Assembly: GCA_003647275.1 (NCBI GenBank)
Contig: QMMN01000004.1
Coordinates: 65,337-118,608, forward strand
Source of the DNA: Deltaproteobacteria bacterium
Lineage (GTDB): Bacteria; Desulfobacterota; Desulfobacteria; Desulfobacterales; C00003060
Direction: 5' to 3'
Length of the DNA: 53,272 nt
Shown: positions 1-6,903 of the stretch, one piece after another
How positions within the stretch are numbered: position 1 is the first letter of the stretch
Layout: every line of letters begins with the position of its first letter
Program-made: the position numbers and the translations under genes
The notes under the pieces: model-generated
The model's database searches: none
The model's input: the letters and a program-made list of their open reading frames with translations, nothing else
Told to the model about the DNA's origin: nothing

Positions 1-80
1 GAAAGATACAGGCAGGGTTGGGTGAAGGATGAACAAAAGTCTTGATCTTGATTGTTTCGCCGGTTAAATTCAAACCCTTT

Positions 81-386
81 CTATGGTTCCAATCTAACAA
101 GCCAGTCAATCCTGTCATAGTCCTTATCGTAAGAGTAAAGTTCTTCTATACCTTTTCGGGCAACCTTTTTCTTGGTATCGGCTCTGAGCTTTTTGAAATC
201 AACAGGCTTCTCTTTTGCCGTTACGCTGCCCCTAAGATCAAGAATATTCCCTTTAAGGGGTTTTAAAATCACCCTTTTACCTTCAATGAGGTAAAGGATT
301 TTGTCACTGGGTTTAAGTCCTAAAAGACTCCTTATATCTTTTGGAATAGTAGTTTGCCATTTCTTGGTCAAAACTGATACTGGCAT
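81..386 (-). CDS. AbrB/MazE-type antitoxin-like DNA-binding protein
   Basis: A 101-residue protein with an N-terminal SpoVT/AbrB swapped-hairpin domain (about residues 1-45; pattern TKKWQTTIPKDIRSLLGLKP). Proteins of this type bind DNA as dimers and usually act as antitoxins or transition-state regulators. The start is taken at the ATG at 386, because AGGAG lies eight bases upstream; an in-frame TTG six bases earlier is less likely. The charged C-terminal half would be the toxin-contacting part. Immediately upstream on the same strand lies a broken BrnT/DUF4258-like reading frame (476-666), so this may be an antitoxin that outlived its toxin. The domain call is secure; the pairing is inference. 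Confidence 0.8.
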   Translation of the reverse strand: MPVSVLTKKWQTTIPKDIRSLLGLKPSDKILYLIEGKRVILKPLKGNILDLRGSVTAKEKPVDFKKLRADTKKKVARKGIEELYSYDKDYDRIDWLVRLEP

Positions 387-475
387 TTTCAATTCTCCTT
401 TTGTTTCTATTTTGCATTACATTTTACAGTTTGCCCTTAGCTTTGTCAAGGGAATTGTTTAATAACAGCCTGTCC

Positions 476-666
476 TTATGTTTTCTTGTAATATCGAATT
501 TCTTTCTGGCTCATATCCCGTGATGGCTCGATCAAGCCCTTTGGGCTTTAGATCAAAGACAACAACCAAATATCTTCCTAAGGTAGCTGGTCCGGCGGCG
601 GATTGAGATGAAAAGAGCACTTTTAGGAGGGATTGTGCCTCATCATTTTCTGGCCAAGAAAAAGAA
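476..666 (-). pseudogene. Decayed BrnT/DUF4258-like toxin fragment
   Basis: On the minus strand one frame reads LGRYLVVVFDLKPKGLDRAIT and then loses the pattern. Shifting frame near position 515 restores DMSQKEIRYYKKT followed by a stop at 476-478. Together these match the usual C-terminal pattern of BrnT/DUF4258 toxins (GRYLVVVF...RVITARDM..KE...Y). No good start or N-terminal half is visible. I read it as a frameshifted toxin remnant upstream of the AbrB-type antitoxin. The alternative is chance similarity in a short frame, though the two segments join in the expected order and spacing. Confidence 0.45.
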
Positions 667-1101
667 TCAGATGTGCGCCTTACACTTGGGACAGTAACCC
701 AACACTTCAAATTTATGGCCCTTGACCAAAAAGTCATATTTTTCAGCCAGCCTGTTTTCTACTTTCTTTAGATATTTCTCTTCAAACTCAATAATCTTTC
801 CACAGTTTAAACATCGAAGGTGGCAGTGGTGTTCATGCCCATAGATATGCTCGTAGTGTAAGTGGCCATCTTCAAAATAGGCCTCTTGAATTAGGCCGGA
901 TTCCAATAGATATGGAATGAGGCGGTAAATGGAGGGTTTGGAAATCTTTTTTTTCTTGCTTTTCAGGCGCAAATAGAGTTCATCCACATCAAAGTGATCG
1001 TGGCTGGCAAAGATCTCCTCGATGATGGTCTCACGCTCAGGTGTATTTCGGAGGCCCTTTTTCCGAATAAATTCCCTGAATATCTCTATTTCGCTCTTCA
1101 A
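667..1101 (-). CDS. Fur-family metal-responsive transcriptional regulator
   Basis: This 144-residue protein has the Fur layout: an N-terminal winged helix (about 1-85) and a C-terminal dimerization and metal domain containing HYEHIYGHEHHCHLRC and two CxxC pairs (CLNC near residue 98, CPKC near 139) that would hold structural zinc. Family members repress iron, zinc or peroxide-response genes when metal-loaded. The start is a TTG at 1101 with AAGGAA five bases upstream; no ATG lies near. It sits next to a NifX-like gene and an iron-uptake operon, so iron sensing is likely, but Zur or PerR specificity cannot be excluded from sequence alone. Confidence 0.9.
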   Translation of the reverse strand: MKSEIEIFREFIRKKGLRNTPERETIIEEIFASHDHFDVDELYLRLKSKKKKISKPSIYRLIPYLLESGLIQEAYFEDGHLHYEHIYGHEHHCHLRCLNCGKIIEFEEKYLKKVENRLAEKYDFLVKGHKFEVLGYCPKCKAHI

Positions 1102-1234
1102 AGAATTTCCTTAATTTAGGTTTGCCTTTTTCTATAACAATTTATGGGCCTTGTGTCAACAAACAAAATCTGAAGGCCGCGCGACTACAAAGAAGACCTA
1201 TGGACAGCCGCCTTGGAAAAAGGTATGCATCCAT

Positions 1235-1263
1235 TTGACAACAAGGTGTTTCTATTGTAAATG
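1235..1263 (+). promoter_or_regulatory. Sigma-70-type promoter of the NifX-like gene
   Basis: A perfect TTGACA (1235-1240) is followed after 17 bases by TAAATG (1258-1263), or after 16 bases by GTAAAT. It lies about 50 bases upstream of the ATG at 1311 and points toward it. The -10 region overlaps the Fur-box-like palindrome, as expected for a repressed promoter. Confidence 0.4.
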
Positions 1264-1275
1264 AAATTCATTTCT
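1257..1275. promoter_or_regulatory. Candidate Fur box
   Basis: The 19 bases contain AAATGA and TCATTT as exact inverted arms around three central bases. Compared with the classical 19-bp Fur consensus, 12 positions agree, including AATGA and TCATT in the core. It overlaps the -10 region of the promoter driving the NifX-like gene and lies between that gene and the fur-like gene. Function is inferred. Confidence 0.4.
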
Positions 1276-1310
1276 GCAGGCGTCTCAAAGCTTCATGAAA
1301 CAAGGCTAAT

Positions 1311-1682
1311 ATGAAGGTTGCAATCACATCGAAAGGAAGGTCCATGGACTCTGAGATTGAATCGCGGTTTTCCCGAAGCCCATTTTTTGTCATTGTGAAC
1401 ACCGAAACAGGAGAGTTTAAGGCCTTTGAAAATCCAGGGGCCTCAGCCAAAGATGCTGCCTGTGTTGATGCTGTCAAGTTTTTGGTCGGCAAAGAGGTTA
1501 AAGCTGTATTGACGGGCAATGTCGGGCACAATGCCTTTGTTACCCTTCAGGACACCCTGATTCAAGTCTATTTAGGGGCTGCAGGAACGGTGCGCGAAAC
1601 CCTTGAAAACTTCAAGAAGCGCAAATTATCTCGGCCAAAGGAACCTTCTGTTGGATTCAAGGAGGGACTTAGAAAAAAATAG
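1311..1682 (+). CDS. NifX/NifB-C-terminal-like (dinitrogenase Fe-Mo cofactor family) protein
   Basis: The 123-residue protein has the small ribonuclease-H-like fold typical of the NifX/NafY/NifB C-terminal family: MKVAITSKG at the start, a metal-cluster-facing loop, then KAVLTGNVGHNAFVTLQ and YLGAAGTV. Outside nitrogen-fixation clusters, such proteins are usually of unknown role and are thought to bind Fe-S or metal clusters. No nif genes occur nearby. The basic C-terminal tail (about 25 residues) is extra. A promoter with an overlapping Fur-box-like palindrome lies upstream, suggesting iron control. Confidence 0.8.
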   Translation: MKVAITSKGRSMDSEIESRFSRSPFFVIVNTETGEFKAFENPGASAKDAACVDAVKFLVGKEVKAVLTGNVGHNAFVTLQDTLIQVYLGAAGTVRETLENFKKRKLSRPKEPSVGFKEGLRKK

Positions 1683-1737
1683 CATATGGGAGGGCCGGTA
1701 ATAGAGCGACATCCAGATAAGACAGATGATCCTCAGG

Positions 1738-1774
1738 AAAAAAAGGCCCTCCCCCACATGCATGGAGGAGAGCC
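1738..1774 (-). terminator. Intrinsic terminator of the feo operon
   Basis: Read on the minus strand, an 11-bp stem (1764-1774 with 1745-1755, two G-T pairs) closes an 8-base loop and is followed directly by seven T residues (complement of 1738-1744). It lies about 55 bases past the stop of the DUF4198 gene. It would end leftward transcription from the feo operon. Confidence 0.75.
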
Positions 1775-1829
1775 CCGTGAAGTTTTCCGGTCAAGCGGGT
1801 TAGCCGGACCTATAATAGGAGGAACTTTG

Positions 1830-2651
1830 CTATTTCATATCAAGGGCTTCAACCCAGATGACTGCATCCTGGGAGAGTTCCTTGCCATTGTGCTTCAGGT
1901 CTCCGCCGGCGCCAAGGGCTGCAAAACCCCACCAGCCGGCTTTAGGAATGGCGTAGGCAAACACACCGTTTTTGTCAGCCTTGATGGTCTGGGTAACTAG
2001 AGCATCATGGGGTGCCTTTACCTTCGCCTCTTTGACAAAGGCATTTCCTTCAACATCGTGGTTCAAGTACTCCACTTCGATCTCGGCATCAGGAACCGGC
2101 TCGCCTTTGCAGGTGACAACGCCACGGAAGACGTTTCCGGTCCATAGAGCATAAGGCTTGTCGAGGGGAACAATTTCCACTGGCAGGGGGTCGCCCACCG
2201 GCGTATCCCAATCAGTCGGCGCACCAGCCACATTGAATATGACCTTTGTGCAATGTTGGATGTAGATGTCTTCTGAGCCCTCGTAATAGGGAGCAGGCAC
2301 AAAATAAAAGATGTGGTCGCCCATCCCCTTGAGTTTTACCTTGGCCTCATAGGCCTTGCCTGAATTGCTAAGACTGGTGAAGGTGATAGATTTGAGCTTT
2401 TTGAGAAGGTCTTTTTTCTTTCCCTTGTGCATTTCACCAAAGGCTATGGGCGGGAGGATCTTACCTTTTTCATCTTTTCCGATATCCATGGTGTGACCGG
2501 CCTCAAAGGGATGGGTGAAGACCAGTTTAAGATTCAGTTTCCTCGATTTCGGGCAACTGTCCGGACTGTAAATCATCTGAAAATGGGCATAGGCAGGGGC
2601 ACTCAGCGCAAAAGCCACAAGTAAGGACACCAACAATACTATTTTCTTCAT
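1830..2651 (-). CDS. Secreted DUF4198 family protein
   Basis: This 273-residue protein starts with a clear signal peptide (KKIVLLVSLLVAFALSAPAYA, cleavage after AYA) and then AHFQMIYSP, as in DUF4198 proteins, which begin the mature part with a histidine that could be the N-terminal metal ligand. These periplasmic proteins occur with metal-uptake systems (often nickel or cobalt), but their biochemistry is not settled. Start chosen at 2651: GGAGG sits six bases upstream, whereas it abuts the alternative ATG at 2657. It is the last gene of the leftward feo group, followed by a strong terminator, so a role in iron handling is inferred. Confidence 0.8.
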   Translation of the reverse strand: MKKIVLLVSLLVAFALSAPAYAHFQMIYSPDSCPKSRKLNLKLVFTHPFEAGHTMDIGKDEKGKILPPIAFGEMHKGKKKDLLKKLKSITFTSLSNSGKAYEAKVKLKGMGDHIFYFVPAPYYEGSEDIYIQHCTKVIFNVAGAPTDWDTPVGDPLPVEIVPLDKPYALWTGNVFRGVVTCKGEPVPDAEIEVEYLNHDVEGNAFVKEAKVKAPHDALVTQTIKADKNGVFAYAIPKAGWWGFAALGAGGDLKHNGKELSQDAVIWVEALDMK

Positions 2652-2721
2652 CTTCATCCTCCTTTTATTTTTCGCATCTTAAAACTGAATTCTCTCGCCC
2701 GCTCCCGCTGGTCGCTCGAGC

Positions 2722-2933
2722 ACACAGAGATCACAGAGATAATGTTTCTTGGCCTGATTTTTTGAGAGGGAAAAATCAGGCCAAACAATCAGCCCCTGCG
2801 GGGCATAAATAAGCATGCAAACGTTGTCTCCTAAGAATTTCCTGCAACAGCGGGATTGCAGTTTGATCAGAATTCCCCCTCAGGAATTCTGATCAAAAAC
2901 TCTGTGGCTCTGTGGGCTCTGTGAGAGATAAGT
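2722..2933. mobile_element. Gene-less repeat-bounded structured element (copy 1)
   Basis: The interval begins with CACAGAG repeats and ends with CTCTGTG repeats, i.e. inverted ends. Inside are the box GATAATGTTTC (2738-2748), a perfect 14-bp hairpin (2749-2762 with 2771-2784) whose loop is TGAGAGGG, a CCCCTGCGGGG palindrome (2794-2804), and a perfect 15-bp hairpin (2862-2876 with 2883-2897). There is no plausible gene. The same order of parts occurs around the GxxExxY gene at 31578-32190. It lies between two genes of the iron operon. The mobile nature is inferred from the two copies. Confidence 0.55.
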
Positions 2934-2946
2934 AAACACAAAAGTC

Positions 2947-3270
2947 CTATTCTGTAATTTCCGAGCTTGGCACCTTTACAGTGTGGCCGGGACCGGCATC
3001 AAAGATGACCGTGTATTCGCCTTCCGGCTTCTTGAATTGGAATTCGCTATCCTCATTCATCTTCCCTTCAATGATGACCTTTCCGTTGGCATCGACCACC
3101 TGCATCTTCACACCTTCGCCCGACGCCCCGTCAGAAAATCCGCCCTCGCAGAGAATGGTTCCGTCCCCTTCATCCGAGCACGAGCAGAGCGGGGTGTGTG
3201 CAAGGGCCTGAGGGATAAAAAGAACAGCCAATAATAGACAAGTTAATAAAACTGCTACGATTCTTCTCAC
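2947..3270 (-). CDS. Small secreted protein of the feo operon
   Basis: 107 residues. The GTG start at 3270 is preceded by GGGAGGTG six bases upstream. The N-terminus is a signal peptide (RRIVAVLLTCLLLAVLFIP, then QALA). The mature part begins HTPLCSCSDEGDG, offering His and Cys residues close to the new N-terminus, and continues as an all-beta, carboxypeptidase-regulatory-like module (VKMQVVDANGKVIIEGKM...GEYTVIFDAGPGH). No named family is recognised. Its gene follows feoB by 22 bases, so it is almost certainly co-transcribed; a periplasmic accessory role in metal uptake is inferred. Confidence 0.75.
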   Translation of the reverse strand: MRRIVAVLLTCLLLAVLFIPQALAHTPLCSCSDEGDGTILCEGGFSDGASGEGVKMQVVDANGKVIIEGKMNEDSEFQFKKPEGEYTVIFDAGPGHTVKVPSSEITE

Positions 3271-3292
3271 AGTTACACCTCCCTTCTAGTGG

Positions 3293-5857
3293 TTAAGTCG
3301 TTGCGTGGTCGAGTGGTTGAAATGTTTTCTGTTTTTTAAGGGCAGCTCTTTCTCCTACAAAGTAAGTAGCGGCCAAAATCGTGAACACGAATAGGGAGAA
3401 CAAGGTCATAACCTGTAGCGCAGTAAGGCCCAGGAGCTGTCCCCCCTGGAAGACGATGACCGCTATGATGAATCCCAGAATGATGGGATATGTGGCCGCA
3501 AAGAGCATCCACTTTGTACTTCCTGTTTCGACCCTGACCATGATCAGGGTAGCAATGCAGGGGGGAAACAAGGCCACAAACAACATTAAAGCCAGAGCGT
3601 GCACGGGAGTCCAGCTTTGGGCCGTGTCCTTTGCCATGGTGACAGCAAGCGTATCCCCGGACTCCTCTCCGACGCTGTAAATAGTGCCAAGGGTAGCAAC
3701 CAAGTTCTCCTTGGCCGCAAAAGAGCTGGCCAAAGCGATGTTGATCTTCCAGTCGAATCCGGCCCACTGGCTGACCGGCTCAAGGAAACGGCCAAACCGG
3801 CCCGCAAAGCTCACATGTACTGTTTCCTTGCGCCGGGCCGTGTCGAGTCTTTTCAGGGTCTTATCCAGACGCTTATAAGCAGTATAGACCTTCTTCGCAT
3901 ATTTGTCCTTTTTTCCGTCCAGACCTTTTCCCTTGTTTACGATCTTGAAAAATTCCGGGTGTTCTCTGCTAAACTTCTCATTCAGGGCATCTTTTTCCTC
4001 CTTGCTTCTGGCGCCCATTTTCTTCTTTTTGTAACGATCCCAGTATTGTCCAAATTCCTTTAGTCCGGTCCCGGCCAGGAGTTTGGCGTAGGGGTTGTTC
4101 TTGCCAAGTTTTTTCATGAAGGCGTTTGTGGCTTCTTCAGCCTGGGCATCATAGTATGCGGTTCTCTCTTTGCTAAGGCCCGGAAAGGTTATAAAGATCC
4201 AGACGACTATAGCCACAGCAACAATGATGGTTATGACCTTCTTTACAAAAAGCCAGGTCCGCTCAACGGCCCTCCGGATGACCCCCGTGATGGTGGGTAG
4301 GTGATAGGGGGGCATCTCAAGAATAAAAGGTTCACTTTCCTGCCGCTTGAGTACCGTCCGACTCAATACGCTGGCTACGATAAGGGCCACACCTAAGGTG
4401 ATCAAAGACATGAACCACAGCATAATCGCCTGGTGCTCTTTAAAAAAGATGCTGACTAAAAGAACATATAGCGGCACCTTGGCCATGCAGTTCATCAAGG
4501 GGACAATCATAATGGTTGTCATTCGAGCCTTCTGGTCCTTCATGGCACGGGTGGCCATCACACCGGGTATGGCGCATCCACCTACCACAACCCCGCCAAG
4601 GATCATCGGGAGGGTCGATTGCCCGTGCAGACCAAAGGCCCTTAAAGCACGATCCATGATAAAGGCGACCCTAGCCATGTAGCCACTATCTTCGAGGATG
4701 GCTATTAATAGAAAGAGTATGAGGAAGATCGGCAAGTAATTCATTATGGCAAAAACACCATCAACAATGCCGCTCAAGAGGAGGGAGCGGATAAGTCCCT
4801 CTGCAGGAAGAATGCCGGCAATAACATCCCTGAGCATGGTCCAGTATTTCCAGGCCCAGGGAGCAATGTGTTCGCCTCCGATCTTCATGGTAAGGTAGTA
4901 GAGCAAAAAGAGAACTCCCCCCAGAAAGATTGGGCCAGCGACCCTGTGACAAACAACCTGATCAATCCTGTCGGTCAGGGTCCTGTGCTCCTCTTTTCCC
5001 CGTTTTACACAGTGCTCTACGATCTCTCCTGCAACCTGATAACGCCTGATTGCAATGGCTTGTTCAGAGGCCTCCCCGTGTTCGGCTTGAAACACTTCCC
5101 GTTCCCTGGCAACACTGCTCAGGATATTTTCCTTATTTGTGGCATGTTCACGAACCAGCCTCTGGACCTCGCTGTCGTTTTCCATGAGCTTCAAGGCCAG
5201 CCATCGCAGAGGATAACGCGTGGCCAAGGTCACATCTTCTGAAAGACGTTTTTCCAGCCTGCCCAATACAGGTTCAAGTGCTGCCCCATAGTCGAGACGC
5301 AAAAACCGCTGCCGAAGGTCTGCCCTCTTTGTGGCGGAAGTAGAGTCCCCATCTTTTGAGATTTGGTTTATAGCTTCACGGAGCTCTTTTATCCCGACCC
5401 CTTTATTCCCGATAGTGGGAACCACGGGCATGTCCAGTTCCAGGCTAAGCTGCTCTATATCGATTCTTAGCCCTCGTTGCCGTGCTACATCCATCATGTT
5501 CAGGCCAACGACCATGGGAATACCCATTTCAGCCAACTGAAACACTAAATACAGGTTTCGCTCTAAGTTGGAGGCGTCCACAACGTCAACAACAGCGGCG
5601 GGCTTCTCATGGATGAGAAAGTCCCTCGAAACACGCTCTTCCTGGGTGTAAGAGGTAAGGCTGTAGGTGCCCGGGAGATCAACGACGACCGTTTTGCGCC
5701 CATCAAAACGGTAGGTCCCCATCTTTTTTTCTACTGTAATACCGGGATAGTTGGCCACGTGTTGGCGGGCACCTGTAAGGGCGTTAAAAATAGTCGATTT
5801 TCCTGAGTTGGGCTGGCCTGCCAGGGCAACAATTATTTCGCTTGAGGACCCCGTCAT
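3293..5857 (-). CDS. feoB: Ferrous iron transporter FeoB
   Basis: An 854-residue FeoB. The cytoplasmic G domain has the G1 loop GQPNSGKST (residues 14-22), the NYPGITVE switch region, G3 (DLPGTYSL) and G4 (NMMD). The membrane part contains two Gate domains with the conserved cysteine context GCAIPGVMATR and FPPCIATL. It drives Fe2+ import across the inner membrane with FeoA. It is longer than the usual roughly 770 residues because of a Lys/Glu-rich insertion (about residues 560-690) between transmembrane segments. Its ATG overlaps the feoA stop. The C-terminal codons fall within a GTCGTTG-type repeat tract. Confidence 0.97.
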   Translation of the reverse strand: MTGSSSEIIVALAGQPNSGKSTIFNALTGARQHVANYPGITVEKKMGTYRFDGRKTVVVDLPGTYSLTSYTQEERVSRDFLIHEKPAAVVDVVDASNLERNLYLVFQLAEMGIPMVVGLNMMDVARQRGLRIDIEQLSLELDMPVVPTIGNKGVGIKELREAINQISKDGDSTSATKRADLRQRFLRLDYGAALEPVLGRLEKRLSEDVTLATRYPLRWLALKLMENDSEVQRLVREHATNKENILSSVAREREVFQAEHGEASEQAIAIRRYQVAGEIVEHCVKRGKEEHRTLTDRIDQVVCHRVAGPIFLGGVLFLLYYLTMKIGGEHIAPWAWKYWTMLRDVIAGILPAEGLIRSLLLSGIVDGVFAIMNYLPIFLILFLLIAILEDSGYMARVAFIMDRALRAFGLHGQSTLPMILGGVVVGGCAIPGVMATRAMKDQKARMTTIMIVPLMNCMAKVPLYVLLVSIFFKEHQAIMLWFMSLITLGVALIVASVLSRTVLKRQESEPFILEMPPYHLPTITGVIRRAVERTWLFVKKVITIIVAVAIVVWIFITFPGLSKERTAYYDAQAEEATNAFMKKLGKNNPYAKLLAGTGLKEFGQYWDRYKKKKMGARSKEEKDALNEKFSREHPEFFKIVNKGKGLDGKKDKYAKKVYTAYKRLDKTLKRLDTARRKETVHVSFAGRFGRFLEPVSQWAGFDWKINIALASSFAAKENLVATLGTIYSVGEESGDTLAVTMAKDTAQSWTPVHALALMLFVALFPPCIATLIMVRVETGSTKWMLFAATYPIILGFIIAVIVFQGGQLLGLTALQVMTLFSLFVFTILAATYFVGERAALKKQKTFQPLDHATT

Positions 5858-6078
5858 AATGACGTTACCTCCACGCCCTTAGCCTCTGAGCGTCGTAGTG
5901 CCAGCATGTACCCCTTCACCTTGACGTCAATCGGATCCATTAGAGGCGCATTACGTATGACACTGATGGTCGTGCCGGGCATAAACCCCATATCGAGCAA
6001 ACGCTGTCCAACAACGCCCCCCATATTTACCTTCACAATGCGGCACTCATTACCGGGCTTCATTTCATCCAGGGTCAT
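5854..6078 (-). CDS. feoA: FeoA family protein (second copy)
   Basis: A 74-residue SH3-like FeoA protein: MTLDEMKPGNECRIVKVN, RLLDMGFMPGTTISVIRNAPLMDPIDVKVKGYMLALRR in broken form matches the family along its whole length. FeoA binds the G domain or core of FeoB and is needed for Fe2+ transport. The stop codon overlaps the feoB start (ATGA arrangement), implying translational coupling. A second, different FeoA gene lies just upstream. Confidence 0.95.
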   Translation of the reverse strand: MTLDEMKPGNECRIVKVNMGGVVGQRLLDMGFMPGTTISVIRNAPLMDPIDVKVKGYMLALRRSEAKGVEVTSL

Positions 6079-6104
6079 TCTGTCTTCCTTTCCCTCCTTT
6101 GGGT

Positions 6105-6419
6105 TTATTGAGTTCCTTGGGCTATCGGTGACACCATGATCTTATGAGCGATCCCGGCCCCGACAGCCAGACGCGTGTCACCTGCGGAGACCAAAAAAGG
6201 TCCTGGAATTCCTTTTTTTATGACCTCAATCTCTGATCCGACGTTCAAGCCCATGCTGGCCAGGCGTTGGTGCATTCCCCTGCCGCCTGCAAGCATTACG
6301 ATGCGCACTCTTTCCCCCGCACACGCCATTGCCAGCGGCATTCCGGGCGTCATGGCTGCATCAATCTGATGATCCTTCTGGTGATCGAACAAATCATAAA
6401 CAACGCCGCTTTGTTTCAT
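6105..6419 (-). CDS. FeoA domain protein (first copy)
   Basis: 104 residues, starting at the ATG at 6419 with AAGGAGG six bases upstream (a longer in-frame extension has no ribosome site). After a roughly 30-residue His/Gln-rich lead (YDLFDHQKDHQIDA) comes a FeoA SH3-like domain with MLAGGRGMHQRLASMGLN and LAVGAGIAHKIMV. Double FeoA genes before FeoB are common in deltaproteobacteria. The His-rich lead might bind metal. First gene of the leftward operon feoA-feoA-feoB. Confidence 0.9.
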   Translation of the reverse strand: MKQSGVVYDLFDHQKDHQIDAAMTPGMPLAMACAGERVRIVMLAGGRGMHQRLASMGLNVGSEIEVIKKGIPGPFLVSAGDTRLAVGAGIAHKIMVSPIAQGTQ

Positions 6420-6544
6420 GGTTCCTCCTTGTCTTAGATCTTCCACCCAAAGAATAATGATGTCATGTCCAAAGCAAATTTATGTATCCTGTCTTGGAAT
6501 GATTGGTGCGATGCATATTATTTATTTAATTGAATTACATTTAC

Positions 6545-6571
6545 GATATCATTCGCTAATTGGATTGTCAA
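6545..6571 (-). promoter_or_regulatory. Promoter of the feo operon
   Basis: On the minus strand TTGACA (complement of 6566-6571) is followed after 17 bases by TATCGT (complement of 6543-6548). Around the -10 the sequence GCGAATGATATCGTAAATG resembles half of a Fur box. It lies about 125 bases upstream of the first feoA gene. The -35 lies inside the left arm of a 15-bp inverted repeat. Confidence 0.5.
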
Positions 6572-6622
6572 GAAAAAAACTTCAACAAACGCCGGATGAA
6601 CAACAATTTTTTTTCTTGACAA
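6565..6622. repeat. Inverted repeat carrying divergent TTGACA boxes
   Basis: TTGTCAAGAAAAAAA (6565-6579) and its exact complement (6608-6622) are separated by 28 bases. Each arm ends in a consensus -35 box, TTGACA, pointing outward: leftward to feoA, rightward to the LbtU-like porin. The rightward copy has no good -10 (TAAGTG at 17 bases). The symmetric arms could also be the site of a dimeric regulator. Confidence 0.6.
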
Positions 6623-6780
6623 GAGGCCCTGGTTATTGTAAGTGTATATCAATAACATAATAAAGCTGAGCCTAAACGTTAATTTCCTTTTTTATTTTTC
6701 CTTAGTAGCGACCTTAGAGCTATGTTATGCGACTGGGAATCGAAGTTTCCGCAACTAGACATAATTTTGGGAAAAACCAG

Positions 6781-6828
6781 GCCACGAAGGCATATGACTT
6801 TGAACAGGTCAGTGTTTGTGGCTTTTTT
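6781..6828 (+). terminator. Terminator-like hairpin in the porin leader
   Basis: GCCACGAA (6781-6788) pairs with TTTGTGGC (6815-6822), with one G-T pair, and six T residues follow (6823-6828). Inside, TGAC (6795-6798) pairs with GTCA (6808-6811). It precedes the porin start codon by about 75 bases. Upstream, a small GGAA/TTCC hairpin and a CCGCAACTAG stretch could form a leader structure. An attenuator is possible; no known riboswitch class was recognised with confidence. Confidence 0.45.
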
Positions 6829-6903
6829 CTGGAAAGGGATGGGGATAGAAATCTCCCTGCACTTTGCATTTTAAAAAATTAAAGAATTTTGGAGGGAAAA
6901 AGC

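Noticed and set aside
225-260. CRISPR array anywhere in the window
   Set aside because: Dispersed hairpin repeats exist, but nowhere is there a regular series of direct repeats with unique spacers.
6721-6790. Cobalamin riboswitch before the porin
   Set aside because: Only CCGCAACTAG resembles the core; the upstream AGGGAA/GGTG and downstream boxes are not in the right order, so it is kept only as an unspecific leader structure.
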